This document shows, one piece after another, positions 31,781 to 39,875 of a stretch of DNA of 46,407 nt (the first letter of the stretch is position 1; each line of letters starts with the position of its first letter). The stretch is from NCBI GenBank assembly GCA_022803075.1, contig JAFFTF010000014.1, forward strand, positions 1-46,407, given 5' to 3'. The stretch is from Micrococcales bacterium 31B. GTDB lineage: Bacteria; Actinomycetota; Actinomycetes; Actinomycetales; Dermabacteraceae. The translations under genes and the position numbers were made by a program. The notes beneath the pieces are model-generated. The model was given only the letters and a program-made list of their open reading frames with translations. It did no database searches and had not been told where the DNA came from.

Positions 31781-32797
31781 ATGACCACCCGGAGAATCCT
31801 TGGTGCGCTCGCCGCAGTGGCCGCCGCGGCCCTCGTCGCCCGCCGCGCCCGACGCGTACTGGCCGCCGCCCCGCCCCTGCGCCGCGCGTTCCTGTGGCTA
31901 CCGCTCTGGATACCGCACCCCCGCCTGGTGCCCCTGGTGCGCAGGGTGACGCAGCCCCGCGAGGTTGGCGACGACACCGCGGGCGGCATGGTGCGCACCG
32001 AACTGCGGCGGGCCCCGGGTCTGGGCACGCATGGTCCCGGCGTTCCCGTGAAAATCTATGAACCCCACGACGGCCGCGCCTCCCGCGGTGCCTTGCTGTG
32101 GATTCACGGCGGCGGCTTCGTGACGGGTAACCTCGCGTGGGGCGACGCGAACGCCGCCGAGATCGCTCATGAACTGGGCATCCTCGTGGTCAGCGTCGAT
32201 TATCGGCTGGCTCCCGAGCATCCGTTCCCCGCGGCGATCGATGACTGCATGGCGGCGCTTTCGTGGATGCACGCAAACCACATTGAACTCGACATCGACC
32301 CCCGACGCATCGCGGTCGGCGGGGGCAGCGCGGGGGGCGGCCTCGCGGCCTGCGTCGCTCAGCGCGCCCACGACGAGGGGAGGCCCGTGTGCCTCCAGGC
32401 GCTCATCTACCCCATGCTTGACGACCGCACGGTGCTGCGCAAGGGCGATCAAGACGCCGTCTGCTCACTATGGCTGCCGCTGTCGAACCGAACGGGCTGG
32501 ACCGCCTATCGCGGCAGCGCCCCCGACTACCTCTGCGCCCCCGAATACCTGGCCGCGGCGCGCCGCGAACACCTCGATGGGCTGCCTCCCGCCTGGATAG
32601 GCGTGGGAGATCTCGACCTGTTCTACCAAGAGGACGTCGACTACGCCGCGCGACTAGAAGAGTACGGAGTGCCCTGCGACCTTTTTGTCGTGCCGGGCAT
32701 GTACCACGGGGCCGACCAGATCGTGATGCCCCGGCCCGAACTCACGGACGCCTTCATCCGAGATCTGCACCGCGCCCTGCGAACGGCCCTGTGTTAG
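31781..32797 (+). CDS. Alpha/beta hydrolase of the hormone-sensitive-lipase family
   Basis: An esterase-like enzyme of 338 residues. An N-terminal hydrophobic stretch with Arg flanks (ILGALAAVAAAALVARRARR) may anchor it to the membrane. The oxyanion motif HGGGFVTGN, the nucleophile elbow GGGSAGGG, a later GVGDLDLFYQED with the acid, and MYHGADQ with the likely catalytic His define the HSL group. It probably cleaves a short acyl ester. It lies six bases after the lectin-fold gene and is likely in one transcript with it. It converges on corA. Confidence 0.9.
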   Translation: MTTRRILGALAAVAAAALVARRARRVLAAAPPLRRAFLWLPLWIPHPRLVPLVRRVTQPREVGDDTAGGMVRTELRRAPGLGTHGPGVPVKIYEPHDGRASRGALLWIHGGGFVTGNLAWGDANAAEIAHELGILVVSVDYRLAPEHPFPAAIDDCMAALSWMHANHIELDIDPRRIAVGGGSAGGGLAACVAQRAHDEGRPVCLQALIYPMLDDRTVLRKGDQDAVCSLWLPLSNRTGWTAYRGSAPDYLCAPEYLAAARREHLDGLPPAWIGVGDLDLFYQEDVDYAARLEEYGVPCDLFVVPGMYHGADQIVMPRPELTDAFIRDLHRALRTALC

Positions 32798-32807
32798 TGG
32801 GTCGCGG

Positions 32808-33953
32808 CTAGATCCAGCCGCGGCGCTTGAATATTCCGTACAGCACCACGCCCAACAGCACCATCGCCACCATGGAGGCTGGATACCCGTACTGCCAGTG
32901 CAGCTCGGGCATATGGTCGAAGTTCATGCCGTAGATTGTGCCCACGAGAGTGGGAGTGAACAAGATGGCGGCCCACGCCGAAATCTTCTTGACCTCTTCG
33001 TTTTGGGCGAGGCTCACCTCGGTGAGGTTCTTCATCTCCTCGTTTTGACGCTGAGCCACGAGCGTCGCATTCACCGTGAGGATGTCGCGCAGCAGCACCC
33101 GAAACTCTTCGACGCGCTCGTTGGCATGCTGGGTATGGTCCGCGACGTCTCGCAAGTACTGGCGCATCTCTTCGTCGACGCCATGCTGCTCGGCACCCGC
33201 GTCGAGGCGCGTCAAAATGTTGCGCATCGGCTGTGTGCAGCGCTGAAACTGAATCACCTCTTGATTGAGCTCATAAATGCGCCGAGATACCTCGGGGTCG
33301 CCCAAGAACACCTCGGTCTCGATCTCATCAATGTCATTCGCGAGCCCCTCGACGACGGGGCGATAGCCATCCACGGCGGCATCCAAAATGGCATACATGA
33401 TCGCCTCGGGGCCCTTCGCCAAGAGCTCGGGGGTCGATTCGAGCCGCCGCCGCACGGCAGCGAGGTCGGGCGTGCCGCCGTGGCGCACCGTGATGATGAA
33501 GTTTTCACCCATGAACAGGTGCAGTTCAGAAAATTCGATTTCTTCGGCGTCGTCCAGGTATCGCACGGCGCGAATGACCACGAATAGTGTGTCGCCGTAA
33601 CGCTCAATCTTCGAGCGCTGATGGGCGTGCACCGCGTCCTCCACAGCCAGCTCGTGCAGCCCGAAGCAATCCCCCAAGCGTTCGAGTTCGTCCTGGTCGG
33701 GCTGATACAGGCCGATCCAGGCCGTGGCGCCGGGGCGGCTCGCCAACTCGGCCGACAAGGAGGTCAAGTCGCGCGGGGAGGCCACGCGGCGTCCGGATTC
33801 ATAAATGGCGGCGTCGACGAGGGCGTCGTGGGGAGTCGTGTCCGCGTCGTGCCGTGGCAGGGGGGCGCGCATGAGGCGCGTGGCTTCGTTAGTGAAGGGG
33901 TTGCGAGGTACCCGCATGGTGATGCGGCGCAGGTTCTGGGCATTGGGGTGCAT
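32808..33953 (-). CDS. corA: CorA-family magnesium/cobalt transporter
   Basis: A protein of 381 residues forming the pentameric Mg2+ channel of the inner membrane. The long cytoplasmic domain contains VEDAVHAHQRSKIERYGDTLFVVIRA and a coiled part RVEEFRVLLRDILTVNATLVAQRQNEEMKNLT. Two C-terminal helices follow, with the signature YGMNFDHMPEL containing GMN between them and a basic tail KRRGW. The start ATG 33953 has GAGGCGAG a few bases upstream; ATG 33917 (MRVPRNPF) lacks one. It is preceded by a translated-looking 18-codon leader ORF and a hairpin, which suggests control by translation of the leader. Confidence 0.95.
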   Translation of the reverse strand: MHPNAQNLRRITMRVPRNPFTNEATRLMRAPLPRHDADTTPHDALVDAAIYESGRRVASPRDLTSLSAELASRPGATAWIGLYQPDQDELERLGDCFGLHELAVEDAVHAHQRSKIERYGDTLFVVIRAVRYLDDAEEIEFSELHLFMGENFIITVRHGGTPDLAAVRRRLESTPELLAKGPEAIMYAILDAAVDGYRPVVEGLANDIDEIETEVFLGDPEVSRRIYELNQEVIQFQRCTQPMRNILTRLDAGAEQHGVDEEMRQYLRDVADHTQHANERVEEFRVLLRDILTVNATLVAQRQNEEMKNLTEVSLAQNEEVKKISAWAAILFTPTLVGTIYGMNFDHMPELHWQYGYPASMVAMVLLGVVLYGIFKRRGWI

Positions 33954-33977
33954 GGCTCGCCTCTATCGTGTGGACCG

Positions 33978-34009
33978 GCGGCTGAGCACGCGCTTTGTGG
34001 TTCAGCCGC
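33978..34009 (-). promoter_or_regulatory. Hairpin overlapping the stop codon of the corA leader ORF
   Basis: On the minus strand GCGGCTGA (34009-34002) pairs perfectly with TCAGCCGC (33985-33978) across a 16-base loop. The first arm contains the TGA of the leader ORF, so a ribosome completing the leader would keep the stem open. There is no T-run; regulation could act through Rho or access to the corA ribosome site 25 bases on. Confidence 0.6.
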
Positions 34010-34058
34010 GGGGGAATGATCGGGATACAGGGGAGGGACTCGGGGGATCGGTCAACAT
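34002..34058 (-). CDS. Proline-rich 18-residue leader peptide upstream of corA
   Basis: On the minus strand AAGGAGG (34070-34064), five bases, ATG 34058 opens a short ORF encoding MLTDPPSPSPVSRSFPRG and a TGA at 34002. Five of 18 residues are Pro, and a DPPSPSP run follows an Asp. This is the type of acidic/proline-rich sequence that stalls or destabilises ribosomes at low Mg2+ in the leader peptides of enterobacterial Mg2+ transporter genes (mgtL). The predicted start of transcription is about 27 bases upstream. corA starts 48 bases after the stop. Whether it senses Mg2+ is inference from position and composition. Confidence 0.65.
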   Translation of the reverse strand: MLTDPPSPSPVSRSFPRG

Positions 34059-34091
34059 GGGCCCCTCCTTTCGCGCGATCCAAGCGACGCC

Positions 34092-34121
34092 ATCGTAGCC
34101 CCACGCGGGCAGCAGATTCAA
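34092..34121 (-). promoter_or_regulatory. Promoter of the leader ORF-corA unit
   Basis: On the minus strand TTGAAT (34121-34116), 18 bases, TACGAT (34097-34092). The predicted RNA starts near 34085. Confidence 0.6.
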
Positions 34122-34145
34122 TCGTCGCCGCGGGTCGACTCTCGT

Positions 34146-34179
34146 GTTCACACTACTCCCGCGTGACACGTGTGTGAAC
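34146..34179. repeat. Long-spaced inverted repeat between corA and the monooxygenase gene
   Basis: GTTCACAC (34146-34153) and GTGTGAAC (34172-34179) are perfect complements with centres 26 bases apart. A further GTGACAC half lies between. The repeat ends ten bases before the -35 box of the monooxygenase promoter and may be a pair of operator half-sites. Confidence 0.5.
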
Positions 34180-34188
34180 GGCAGATTT

Positions 34189-34217
34189 TTGAAGCGGCAG
34201 GCCGGCCCTCGTAGCGT
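34189..34217 (+). promoter_or_regulatory. Promoter of the NtaA-family monooxygenase gene
   Basis: TTGAAG (34189-34194), 17 bases, TAGCGT (34212-34217). The predicted 5' leader is about 52 bases. Confidence 0.6.
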
Positions 34218-34276
34218 GGAGGGGCGACTCCCGCGCGCGACGACGCGTTCTATGACCAAACTCGTAAGGATCCAGA

Positions 34277-35719
34277 GTGAGCAAGCGCATCATCCTCAAC
34301 GCCTTCGACATGACCTGCGTGAGCCACCAGGCCGCAGGCACGTGGCGCCACCCGCAGTCTCAGGCCTACAAGTACAAGGACCTCGACTACTGGACCGAAC
34401 TCGCGAAGACGCTCGAGAAGGGCCGCTTCGACTCGATCTTCATCGCCGACGTGGTGGGCGTGTACGACGTGTACCGCGGGTCGGTAGAGACGGCCCTGAT
34501 CGACGCCGACCAGGTGCCCGTGAACGACCCCTTCTTCCAGGTGCCCGCCATGGCGATGGTGACCGAGCACCTTGGCTTCGGCGTCACGTCGGCGCTCACC
34601 TACGAGCTGCCCTATGCGCTCGCCCGCAAGTTCGCCACTCTCGATCACCTCACGAAGGGCCGGGTGGCCTGGAACGTGGTCACCTCGTACCTCGACTCCG
34701 CGGCGCGCAACCTCGGCATGGCCAAGCAGGTCGCCCACGACAAGCGGTACGACCTCGCCGACGAGTTCCTCGACGTCACGTACAAGCTCTGGGAGGGCTC
34801 GTGGGACGATGACGCCGTGGTTCGCGACCGCGAAAAGGGCGTGTTCACCGATCCCAGCAAGGTGCACCCGATCAACCACAAGGGCGAGTTCTTCGACGTC
34901 CCCGGCATCGCCCTGTTCGAGCCGTCACCGCAGCGCACCCCCTCCATCTTTCAGGCGGGAGCGTCGCCGCGCGGTCGCGACTTCGCGGCCAAGCACGGTG
35001 AGGGCATCTTCATCGCACCGCCCACCGCTGAGGTGGCCCGCAAGGTCACCGATGACATCCGCGACCGCGCCGAGGCTTACGGCCGCCAGCGCGACGACGT
35101 CAAGATCTTCACGTTGATCACCGTGATCACGGCCGAGACCGACGAGGCCGCCGAGGCGAAGTACAACGAGTACCTCGAATACGCCTCGGGCGAAGGCATG
35201 CTCGCGTTCTACGGCGGGTGGACGGGCCTCGACTTCGGCGAGTTCGACCCCGATCAGCCCCTGCGCGCCGTCGAGAACGACGCATTGCGTTCTACCCTCG
35301 AGCTGCTCGAGGCCGACGGTTCGGGTCGCACCTGGACCCCCCTCGAAATCGTGAAGCATCGCTCCATTGGCGGTTTGGGCCCGGTCATCGTGGGCGGCCC
35401 GCAGACCGTTGCCGATGAACTCGAGCGCTGGGTTGAGGTCGGCGGCATTGACGGTTTCAACATCGCATACGCCATCACGCCCGGCACATTCGAAGACTTC
35501 GTCGAGCTGGTCGTTCCCGAACTGCAGTCCCGCGGCCGCGTACAGACCGAATACCAGACCGGCACGTTGCGCGAAAAGCTGTCGGGCAGCACGTCGCCGC
35601 AGGTGCCCGTGGGCCATCCCGCGCGTCAGTACCGAGGTGCGTTCACCGAGCACAACGCGACCGATGAGACCAAGCAGTCGAAGACCCACGACTACCTCGT
35701 GGGTCAAGCCGACGGCTGA
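34277..35719 (+). CDS. NtaA/SnaA/DszA-family flavin-dependent monooxygenase
   Basis: A bacterial luciferase-like enzyme of 480 residues that uses reduced FMN supplied by a separate reductase. NtaA-family blocks are visible: ILNAFDMTCVSHQAAGTWRHP at the start, RFDSIFIADVVGVYD, HLTKGRVAWNVVTSYLDSAARNLG, RYDLADEFLDVTYKLWEGSW, PSIFQAGASPRGRDFAAKHGEGIF and the C-terminal GFNIAY. Known members oxidise nitrilotriacetate, EDTA, dibenzothiophene sulfone or pristinamycin, so the substrate here is open. No flavin reductase is encoded beside it. The start is GTG 34277 with AAGGA six bases upstream. Confidence 0.9.
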   Translation: MSKRIILNAFDMTCVSHQAAGTWRHPQSQAYKYKDLDYWTELAKTLEKGRFDSIFIADVVGVYDVYRGSVETALIDADQVPVNDPFFQVPAMAMVTEHLGFGVTSALTYELPYALARKFATLDHLTKGRVAWNVVTSYLDSAARNLGMAKQVAHDKRYDLADEFLDVTYKLWEGSWDDDAVVRDREKGVFTDPSKVHPINHKGEFFDVPGIALFEPSPQRTPSIFQAGASPRGRDFAAKHGEGIFIAPPTAEVARKVTDDIRDRAEAYGRQRDDVKIFTLITVITAETDEAAEAKYNEYLEYASGEGMLAFYGGWTGLDFGEFDPDQPLRAVENDALRSTLELLEADGSGRTWTPLEIVKHRSIGGLGPVIVGGPQTVADELERWVEVGGIDGFNIAYAITPGTFEDFVELVVPELQSRGRVQTEYQTGTLREKLSGSTSPQVPVGHPARQYRGAFTEHNATDETKQSKTHDYLVGQADG

Positions 35720-35740
35720 CGCGAGTCCGCCAGTCCGTGC

Positions 35741-35806
35741 CGAGCGGCGCCGTCCCCGATGGTGGGTCGGCGCCGCTCGCGCGTCCGCACCATGGGGGGC
35801 GGACGC
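35741..35806 (+). terminator. Two adjacent U-less hairpins after the monooxygenase gene
   Basis: A 12-base perfect stem (cgagcggcgccg 35741-35752 with 35768-35779) is followed immediately by GCGTCCGC (35781-35788) with GCGGACGC (35799-35806). No T-run follows. Tandem GC hairpins of this kind are common at actinomycete gene ends. Confidence 0.55.
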
Positions 35807-35955
35807 ACGCGTGCCTCCTTGCGTAGATGCCCCGCCTGCCAGCGTGAGTAGATGCGGTCGAGTGGGGGATTGACTCATTACCCTGGCACCATGGGACGAG
35901 CTCTATCCGCCGCGCCGCGCCGCGGGCGTACACACGTGTGCGGGAGCCAGGGTTC

Positions 35956-38712
35956 ATGACACCGGATCTTGAGGGCGTGCTGGGTGCGCTGACTGCGCGC
36001 CGTGCGCGAGCCGAATGCCTGCGCCACGTCGAAACCGTGCCGCCCCGTGACGCGTCGTTTGCCGCATGGCCCGATTGGGCTGATCCGGAAGTCCGGCAGG
36101 CCTTTGCCGGGCGGGGTGCGATTCAGATGTGGTCGCATCAGCGGGCCGCCGCCGACCTCGCGTGGGAGGGTCGGCATGTGGTGCTGTCGACCTCGACGGC
36201 TTCGGGAAAGTCGATGGCCTATCAGGTGCCCGCCTTGACTGCGATCCGCGCACGCGAGCTGGGGGCCAAGGACGACTCGGGCCATCTCGTGCCGCGCTCC
36301 ACGGCTCTATACATTTCGCCGACGAAGGCGCTCGCGGGCGATCAGTTCGCATCGCTGCAACATCTCGTGGACGACAACGACCTGCGGGGCGTGCGCCCCG
36401 CCATGTATGACGGAGACACGCCCACCGAGATGCGCCGCTGGGTGCGCACGCACGCCAACTACGTGCTCACGAATCCCGACATGATTCACCATGTCATGCT
36501 GCCGGGTCATCAGCAGTGGTCGTCGTTCCTGCGCGCCCTCAGGTTCGTCATCGTGGACGAGTGCCATACCTACCGGGGCGTGTTCGGGTCGCACATCGCG
36601 ATGGTACTGCGTCGACTGCGGCGTCTCAGCCGCATGTATGGAGGCGACGCCACCTTTGTGTTGACGAGCGCCACCGTCGCGCAACCCGAGGTGAGCGCGG
36701 CGCGACTCGTGGGCGACGAGGTATTCCCCATCACAGAGGACGGCTCTCCGCGCGCGGGCATGAAGTTCGCCCTGTGGGAGCCCGAGGAGTTGATGGCATT
36801 CGCGCGAGTGGGTCGAGACCCCGATCCCACAGTGCCCTCGCCGACCACCGAGCCCTCGCCGACCACCGGGCCCGCGACTGCCGGGCCCGCCGACCCTTCG
36901 CCTGCCGAGCCCGCCGACTTCGGCCTCACGGGCCCCGAATCGTCCCCCGATCTGACGGGGCTGACCGACCCCCTGGTGGCCAACGCGTCCGGAGCAGCCT
37001 CTCTCGCTACCCACGAACAGCCGCAGCGCCGCAGCGTGAGCGCAGAGTCTGCCGATCTCATGGCTGATCTGGTCGTACACGGAATGCGCACCCTCGCGTT
37101 CTCGCGTTCGCGCCGCGGCGCCGAGGTGGTCTCTCGCAATACGAAAAGACTGCTGGAGGCGGTCGCGCGGTCGGCACCGGACGCGGCGGAACTGCCCCGC
37201 CGCATTGCCCCATATCGTGCGGGGTACCTGCCGCGCGAGCGCAGGGAACTTGAGGCGCGGCTGCGCAGCGGAGACCTGCTCGGGGTGGCCGCGACCAACG
37301 CCCTCGAGTTGGGCATCGACATTAGTGGCTTAGATGCGGTCATCATCGGTGGCTGGCCGGGCACGCGCGCATCGCTGTGGCAGCAGGCCGGGCGTGCGGG
37401 TCGCGGCGCGGACCACGAGGCGCTGGCGATCTTCGTGGCGCGTGAGGACCCCCTCGACAATTACGTGGTGCATCACCCGGAGTCGATCTTCGGGCAGGAG
37501 GTCGAGGCGGCGGTGTTTGACCCCGAGAATCCCTACGTGATGGCGCCACACCTGTGCGCGGCCGCGAGCGAGATGCGCATCGGCAACGACGAGCCGGAAC
37601 AATTCGGCGAAACCGCCCGCGAGTTGCTGGACGTGCTGGTCGAGCGCGGGGCGCTGCGGCGCCGCGCGTCGGGCTGGTACTGGCTGCTCGACGAGAAGGC
37701 ACAGGACCTCGCGGATTTGCGGGGTTCGGGTGGTGACATCGTGCGGATCGTGGAGGCGGAGACTGGCCAGTTGCTGGGCACGATAGATGCCGTGTCGGCC
37801 CAGGAGCAGGTGCATGATGGGGCGGTATATCTGCACCAGGGGGCCACGTTTGTCGTGCAGCACTTGAACATTGACGATGCGCTCGCGACCGTGGTGCGGC
37901 GTGACCCGCAGCATTCCACCATGTCGCACTCTCAATCGGATATTAGGGTGTTGCGCTCGGACCGCAGTGAGAGCTGGGGCGACATTGAGGTGCATTTCGG
38001 TGCCGTCGAAGTGACGGATCAGGTGACTGGGTATCAGGTCACTGACATCTTGACAGGGCAGATCATCGGCAATCACCCGCTGGACTACCCGCAGCGCACG
38101 CTGCACACGAAGTCGGTGTGGTTCTCCATTCCACACGAGTTGGTGGAGGCTCGGGCGGGCATCGACCCGGTGCAGCTGCCGGGCGCCCTGCACGCTGCCG
38201 AGCATGCCGCGATAGGCATGTTGCCGCTCTTGGCCACGTGCGATCGATGGGACATCGGGGGCGTCTCGACGGCGATGCACGTCGATACGGAGAATCCCAC
38301 CATTTTCGTGTACGACGGACATGCCGGGGGCGCGGGCTTCTCCGAGCGGGGCTTCATGGCGGCCCGCGACTGGCTGCTGCGCACGCGCGAGACGATCGCG
38401 CTGTGTGAGTGTGAGCGAGGCTGCCCGGCGTGTGTGCAGTCGCCCAAGTGCGGTAATGGCAACGAGCCGCTCGATAAGGCTGCCGCGTTGCGGTTGCTGG
38501 ACGCGATGCTGGCTGAGGCTCCCCCTTCGCCCGGCGGGCAGGGGGGCGCGGTCCGCGCGCCCCGCGGCGCCGAGTCTCTTACCAGCCAAGCGGCGCCGGG
38601 TGGTTTCGGGGGACCAGCCCCGGCGCGCGTCCCGGTCACCGACGTGGGCCTGCCCGATGGCCTTGACCCCGCGGTGGTGCAGTCGTCGGTGGATGATGAT
38701 CCGGGCTGGTAG
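35956..38712 (+). CDS. DECH-box helicase of the MrfA/YprA type (DUF1998)
   Basis: A superfamily 2 helicase of 918 residues. RecA1 has STSTASGKSMAY (Walker A Lys85), SPTKALAGDQ, DGDTP, TNPDMIH, the box DECH at 201-204 and SATVAQP. RecA2 has FSRSRRGAEVV, YRAGYLPRERRELE and TNALELGIDISGLDAVIIGGWPGTRASLWQQAGRAGR. A low-complexity Pro/Ser/Thr insertion of about 75 residues (near 290-365) lies between the lobes. The C-terminal DUF1998 region ends in a Cys cluster (C817, C819, C823, C826, C832). Bacillus MrfA acts in repair of mitomycin C damage. In actinomycetes this gene borders the Tad cluster. ATG 35956 is preferred; GTG 35938 is possible. Confidence 0.9.
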   Translation: MTPDLEGVLGALTARRARAECLRHVETVPPRDASFAAWPDWADPEVRQAFAGRGAIQMWSHQRAAADLAWEGRHVVLSTSTASGKSMAYQVPALTAIRARELGAKDDSGHLVPRSTALYISPTKALAGDQFASLQHLVDDNDLRGVRPAMYDGDTPTEMRRWVRTHANYVLTNPDMIHHVMLPGHQQWSSFLRALRFVIVDECHTYRGVFGSHIAMVLRRLRRLSRMYGGDATFVLTSATVAQPEVSAARLVGDEVFPITEDGSPRAGMKFALWEPEELMAFARVGRDPDPTVPSPTTEPSPTTGPATAGPADPSPAEPADFGLTGPESSPDLTGLTDPLVANASGAASLATHEQPQRRSVSAESADLMADLVVHGMRTLAFSRSRRGAEVVSRNTKRLLEAVARSAPDAAELPRRIAPYRAGYLPRERRELEARLRSGDLLGVAATNALELGIDISGLDAVIIGGWPGTRASLWQQAGRAGRGADHEALAIFVAREDPLDNYVVHHPESIFGQEVEAAVFDPENPYVMAPHLCAAASEMRIGNDEPEQFGETARELLDVLVERGALRRRASGWYWLLDEKAQDLADLRGSGGDIVRIVEAETGQLLGTIDAVSAQEQVHDGAVYLHQGATFVVQHLNIDDALATVVRRDPQHSTMSHSQSDIRVLRSDRSESWGDIEVHFGAVEVTDQVTGYQVTDILTGQIIGNHPLDYPQRTLHTKSVWFSIPHELVEARAGIDPVQLPGALHAAEHAAIGMLPLLATCDRWDIGGVSTAMHVDTENPTIFVYDGHAGGAGFSERGFMAARDWLLRTRETIALCECERGCPACVQSPKCGNGNEPLDKAAALRLLDAMLAEAPPSPGGQGGAVRAPRGAESLTSQAAPGGFGGPAPARVPVTDVGLPDGLDPAVVQSSVDDDPGW

Positions 38713-38726
38713 CCCGCTGTCGCAGG

Positions 38727-39125
38727 TCATGGGGTGACTGCCAGCGACGCGGGGCCCGCGAGGGCTCGCCCCTCGACGGTGCCGAGGGCGAGCCCCGCGA
38801 TGGGGGGCAGGGGTTCAGTGACGGTGACCAGAACGGAGTCGTTGGCGCGTACGTCGCACGTGCCGAGGTGACTCGCGTTGAGGCGGGCGACGGTGAGCGC
38901 TGCGGCGCAGGGCTCGGGGTCGCGGGCTTGCACGGCCTGGGCCGCTGCGATGGCCGCGAGGTCGGCGATGCCGTCGGCCCGCGAGTGTGCCCTGTACGCA
39001 ATGATCACGCTGATGGCGATGGGCACGAGGAGCATGAGGAGCACCGCGCTGCAGAGGGTGAGCGCGGCAGCGGAGCCGCGTTCGGCGCGCCAGCGACGGA
39101 GGTGGGCTGGCCGATTCGCGCTCAC
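38727..39125 (-). CDS. Rv3654c-like TadE-type small secreted/pilus protein
   Basis: A protein of 132 residues with a TadE-like N-terminal helix after a basic stretch (ERGSAAALTLCSAVLLMLLVPIAISVIIAYRAHSRADGIADLAAIAAAQA). Asp in the helix end and a Cys pair (EPCAAAL, LGTCDV) recur in this family, known as the helicase/secretion-neighbourhood TadE-like protein. It is probably a minor pseudopilin. GTG 39125 overlaps the preceding tadE-like stop. It is the last gene of the Tad operon and ends 14 bases from the convergent helicase. Confidence 0.82.
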   Translation of the reverse strand: MSANRPAHLRRWRAERGSAAALTLCSAVLLMLLVPIAISVIIAYRAHSRADGIADLAAIAAAQAVQARDPEPCAAALTVARLNASHLGTCDVRANDSVLVTVTEPLPPIAGLALGTVEGRALAGPASLAVTP

Positions 39126-39523
39126 CGTGACTCACCCGTCAGGGCGGATTCGAGCCACGTGTTCGCGCGGCCCTGGACGGTCCACGTGCCGCGCGTGAGT
39201 ATCGCGCCGACGCCGTCCACGCTTTCACGCACGGTTACGGTCGCCACGTCGCCACTGATGGCGATGGTGACCTGAGCCGCGGGGGAGTTGATGCGACCGC
39301 GTTGTTCTGCGGCGGCGGGAGATTCGCCAGCGGCGACGGCGCGAGCGACGATACGTGCGGTTTCGCCGACCCTGATCTGAGCCAGAGCGGCACCGCCAAA
39401 GGCGGCAAGAATGGCAAGGAGGAACACCACAACTGAGGCGGTGAGTGCGGTTTCAACCGTGATCGCGCCTCGGTCTGATGTGCATGCACGCCGCGGGCCG
39501 CTCTGAACTCGAGTAGTTGACAT
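39122..39523 (-). CDS. TadE-family pseudopilin (Rv3655c-like)
   Basis: A protein of 133 residues. The TadE signature is DRGAITVETALTASVVVFLLAILAAFGGAALAQIRVGETARIVARAVAAG, with the conserved Glu five residues after the cleavage-like Gly. The rest is a short periplasmic/extracellular beta-rich part. TadE-like proteins are processed by prepilin peptidase and are minor components of Flp pili; no prepilin peptidase gene is in the window. AAGGAGGAAC lies upstream of ATG 39523. Confidence 0.85.
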   Translation of the reverse strand: MSTTRVQSGPRRACTSDRGAITVETALTASVVVFLLAILAAFGGAALAQIRVGETARIVARAVAAGESPAAAEQRGRINSPAAQVTIAISGDVATVTVRESVDGVGAILTRGTWTVQGRANTWLESALTGESR

Positions 39524-39541
39524 GGTGTTCCTCCTTGCCCG

Positions 39542-39763
39542 CTAGGCCTTGAACGCCTTGTGGAATACGTTCGTGATCATGCCCTTCATGTCCCCGCTGG
39601 TTAGCACGATCATGAGGACCGCCGCGAGGGCCGCCGCGGCGAGCGTAATGAGCGCGTATTCGACGGTGCTGGCACCCCGTTCGCGGGTGAGCATGCGCAC
39701 CATGGCGCGGGTGTGAATTCGCGAGAGGACGAGCGAGGGAGGCGTGATGCGGAAGTTTTTCAT
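39542..39763 (-). CDS. DUF4244 Flp-like pilin
   Basis: A protein of 73 residues with a basic N-terminal leader and the pilin-type motif RERGASTVEYALITLAAAALAAVLMIVLTSGDM. The Glu after GASTV matches the processing pattern of Flp-type pilins, and the length and the end VFHKAFK fit DUF4244. It is likely the major subunit of the appendage built by this cluster. The start ATG 39763 has AAGGAA seven bases upstream; the frame is open beyond it but without a plausible start. Confidence 0.85.
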   Translation of the reverse strand: MKNFRITPPSLVLSRIHTRAMVRMLTRERGASTVEYALITLAAAALAAVLMIVLTSGDMKGMITNVFHKAFKA

Positions 39764-39875
39764 GATGATTCCTTGTCTGTGCTGGGCTGTGCTGTGAAAT
39801 TGCTGGTGGAGGGGGAGGGACGCGCCGGTGGTGGCGGGCCGCGCACGCGCAGCATGGGTCGCCGGGTTGCGGGGT

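Noticed and set aside
33954-34090. M-box (Mg2+) riboswitch upstream of corA
   Set aside because: The leader is only about 130 bases, mostly occupied by the short ORF, and I do not see the three-helix M-box core. The leader-peptide explanation fits better.
34002-34259. An 85-codon minus-strand ORF including the corA leader
   Set aside because: The upstream part crosses both divergent promoters; only the last 18 codons follow a ribosome site.
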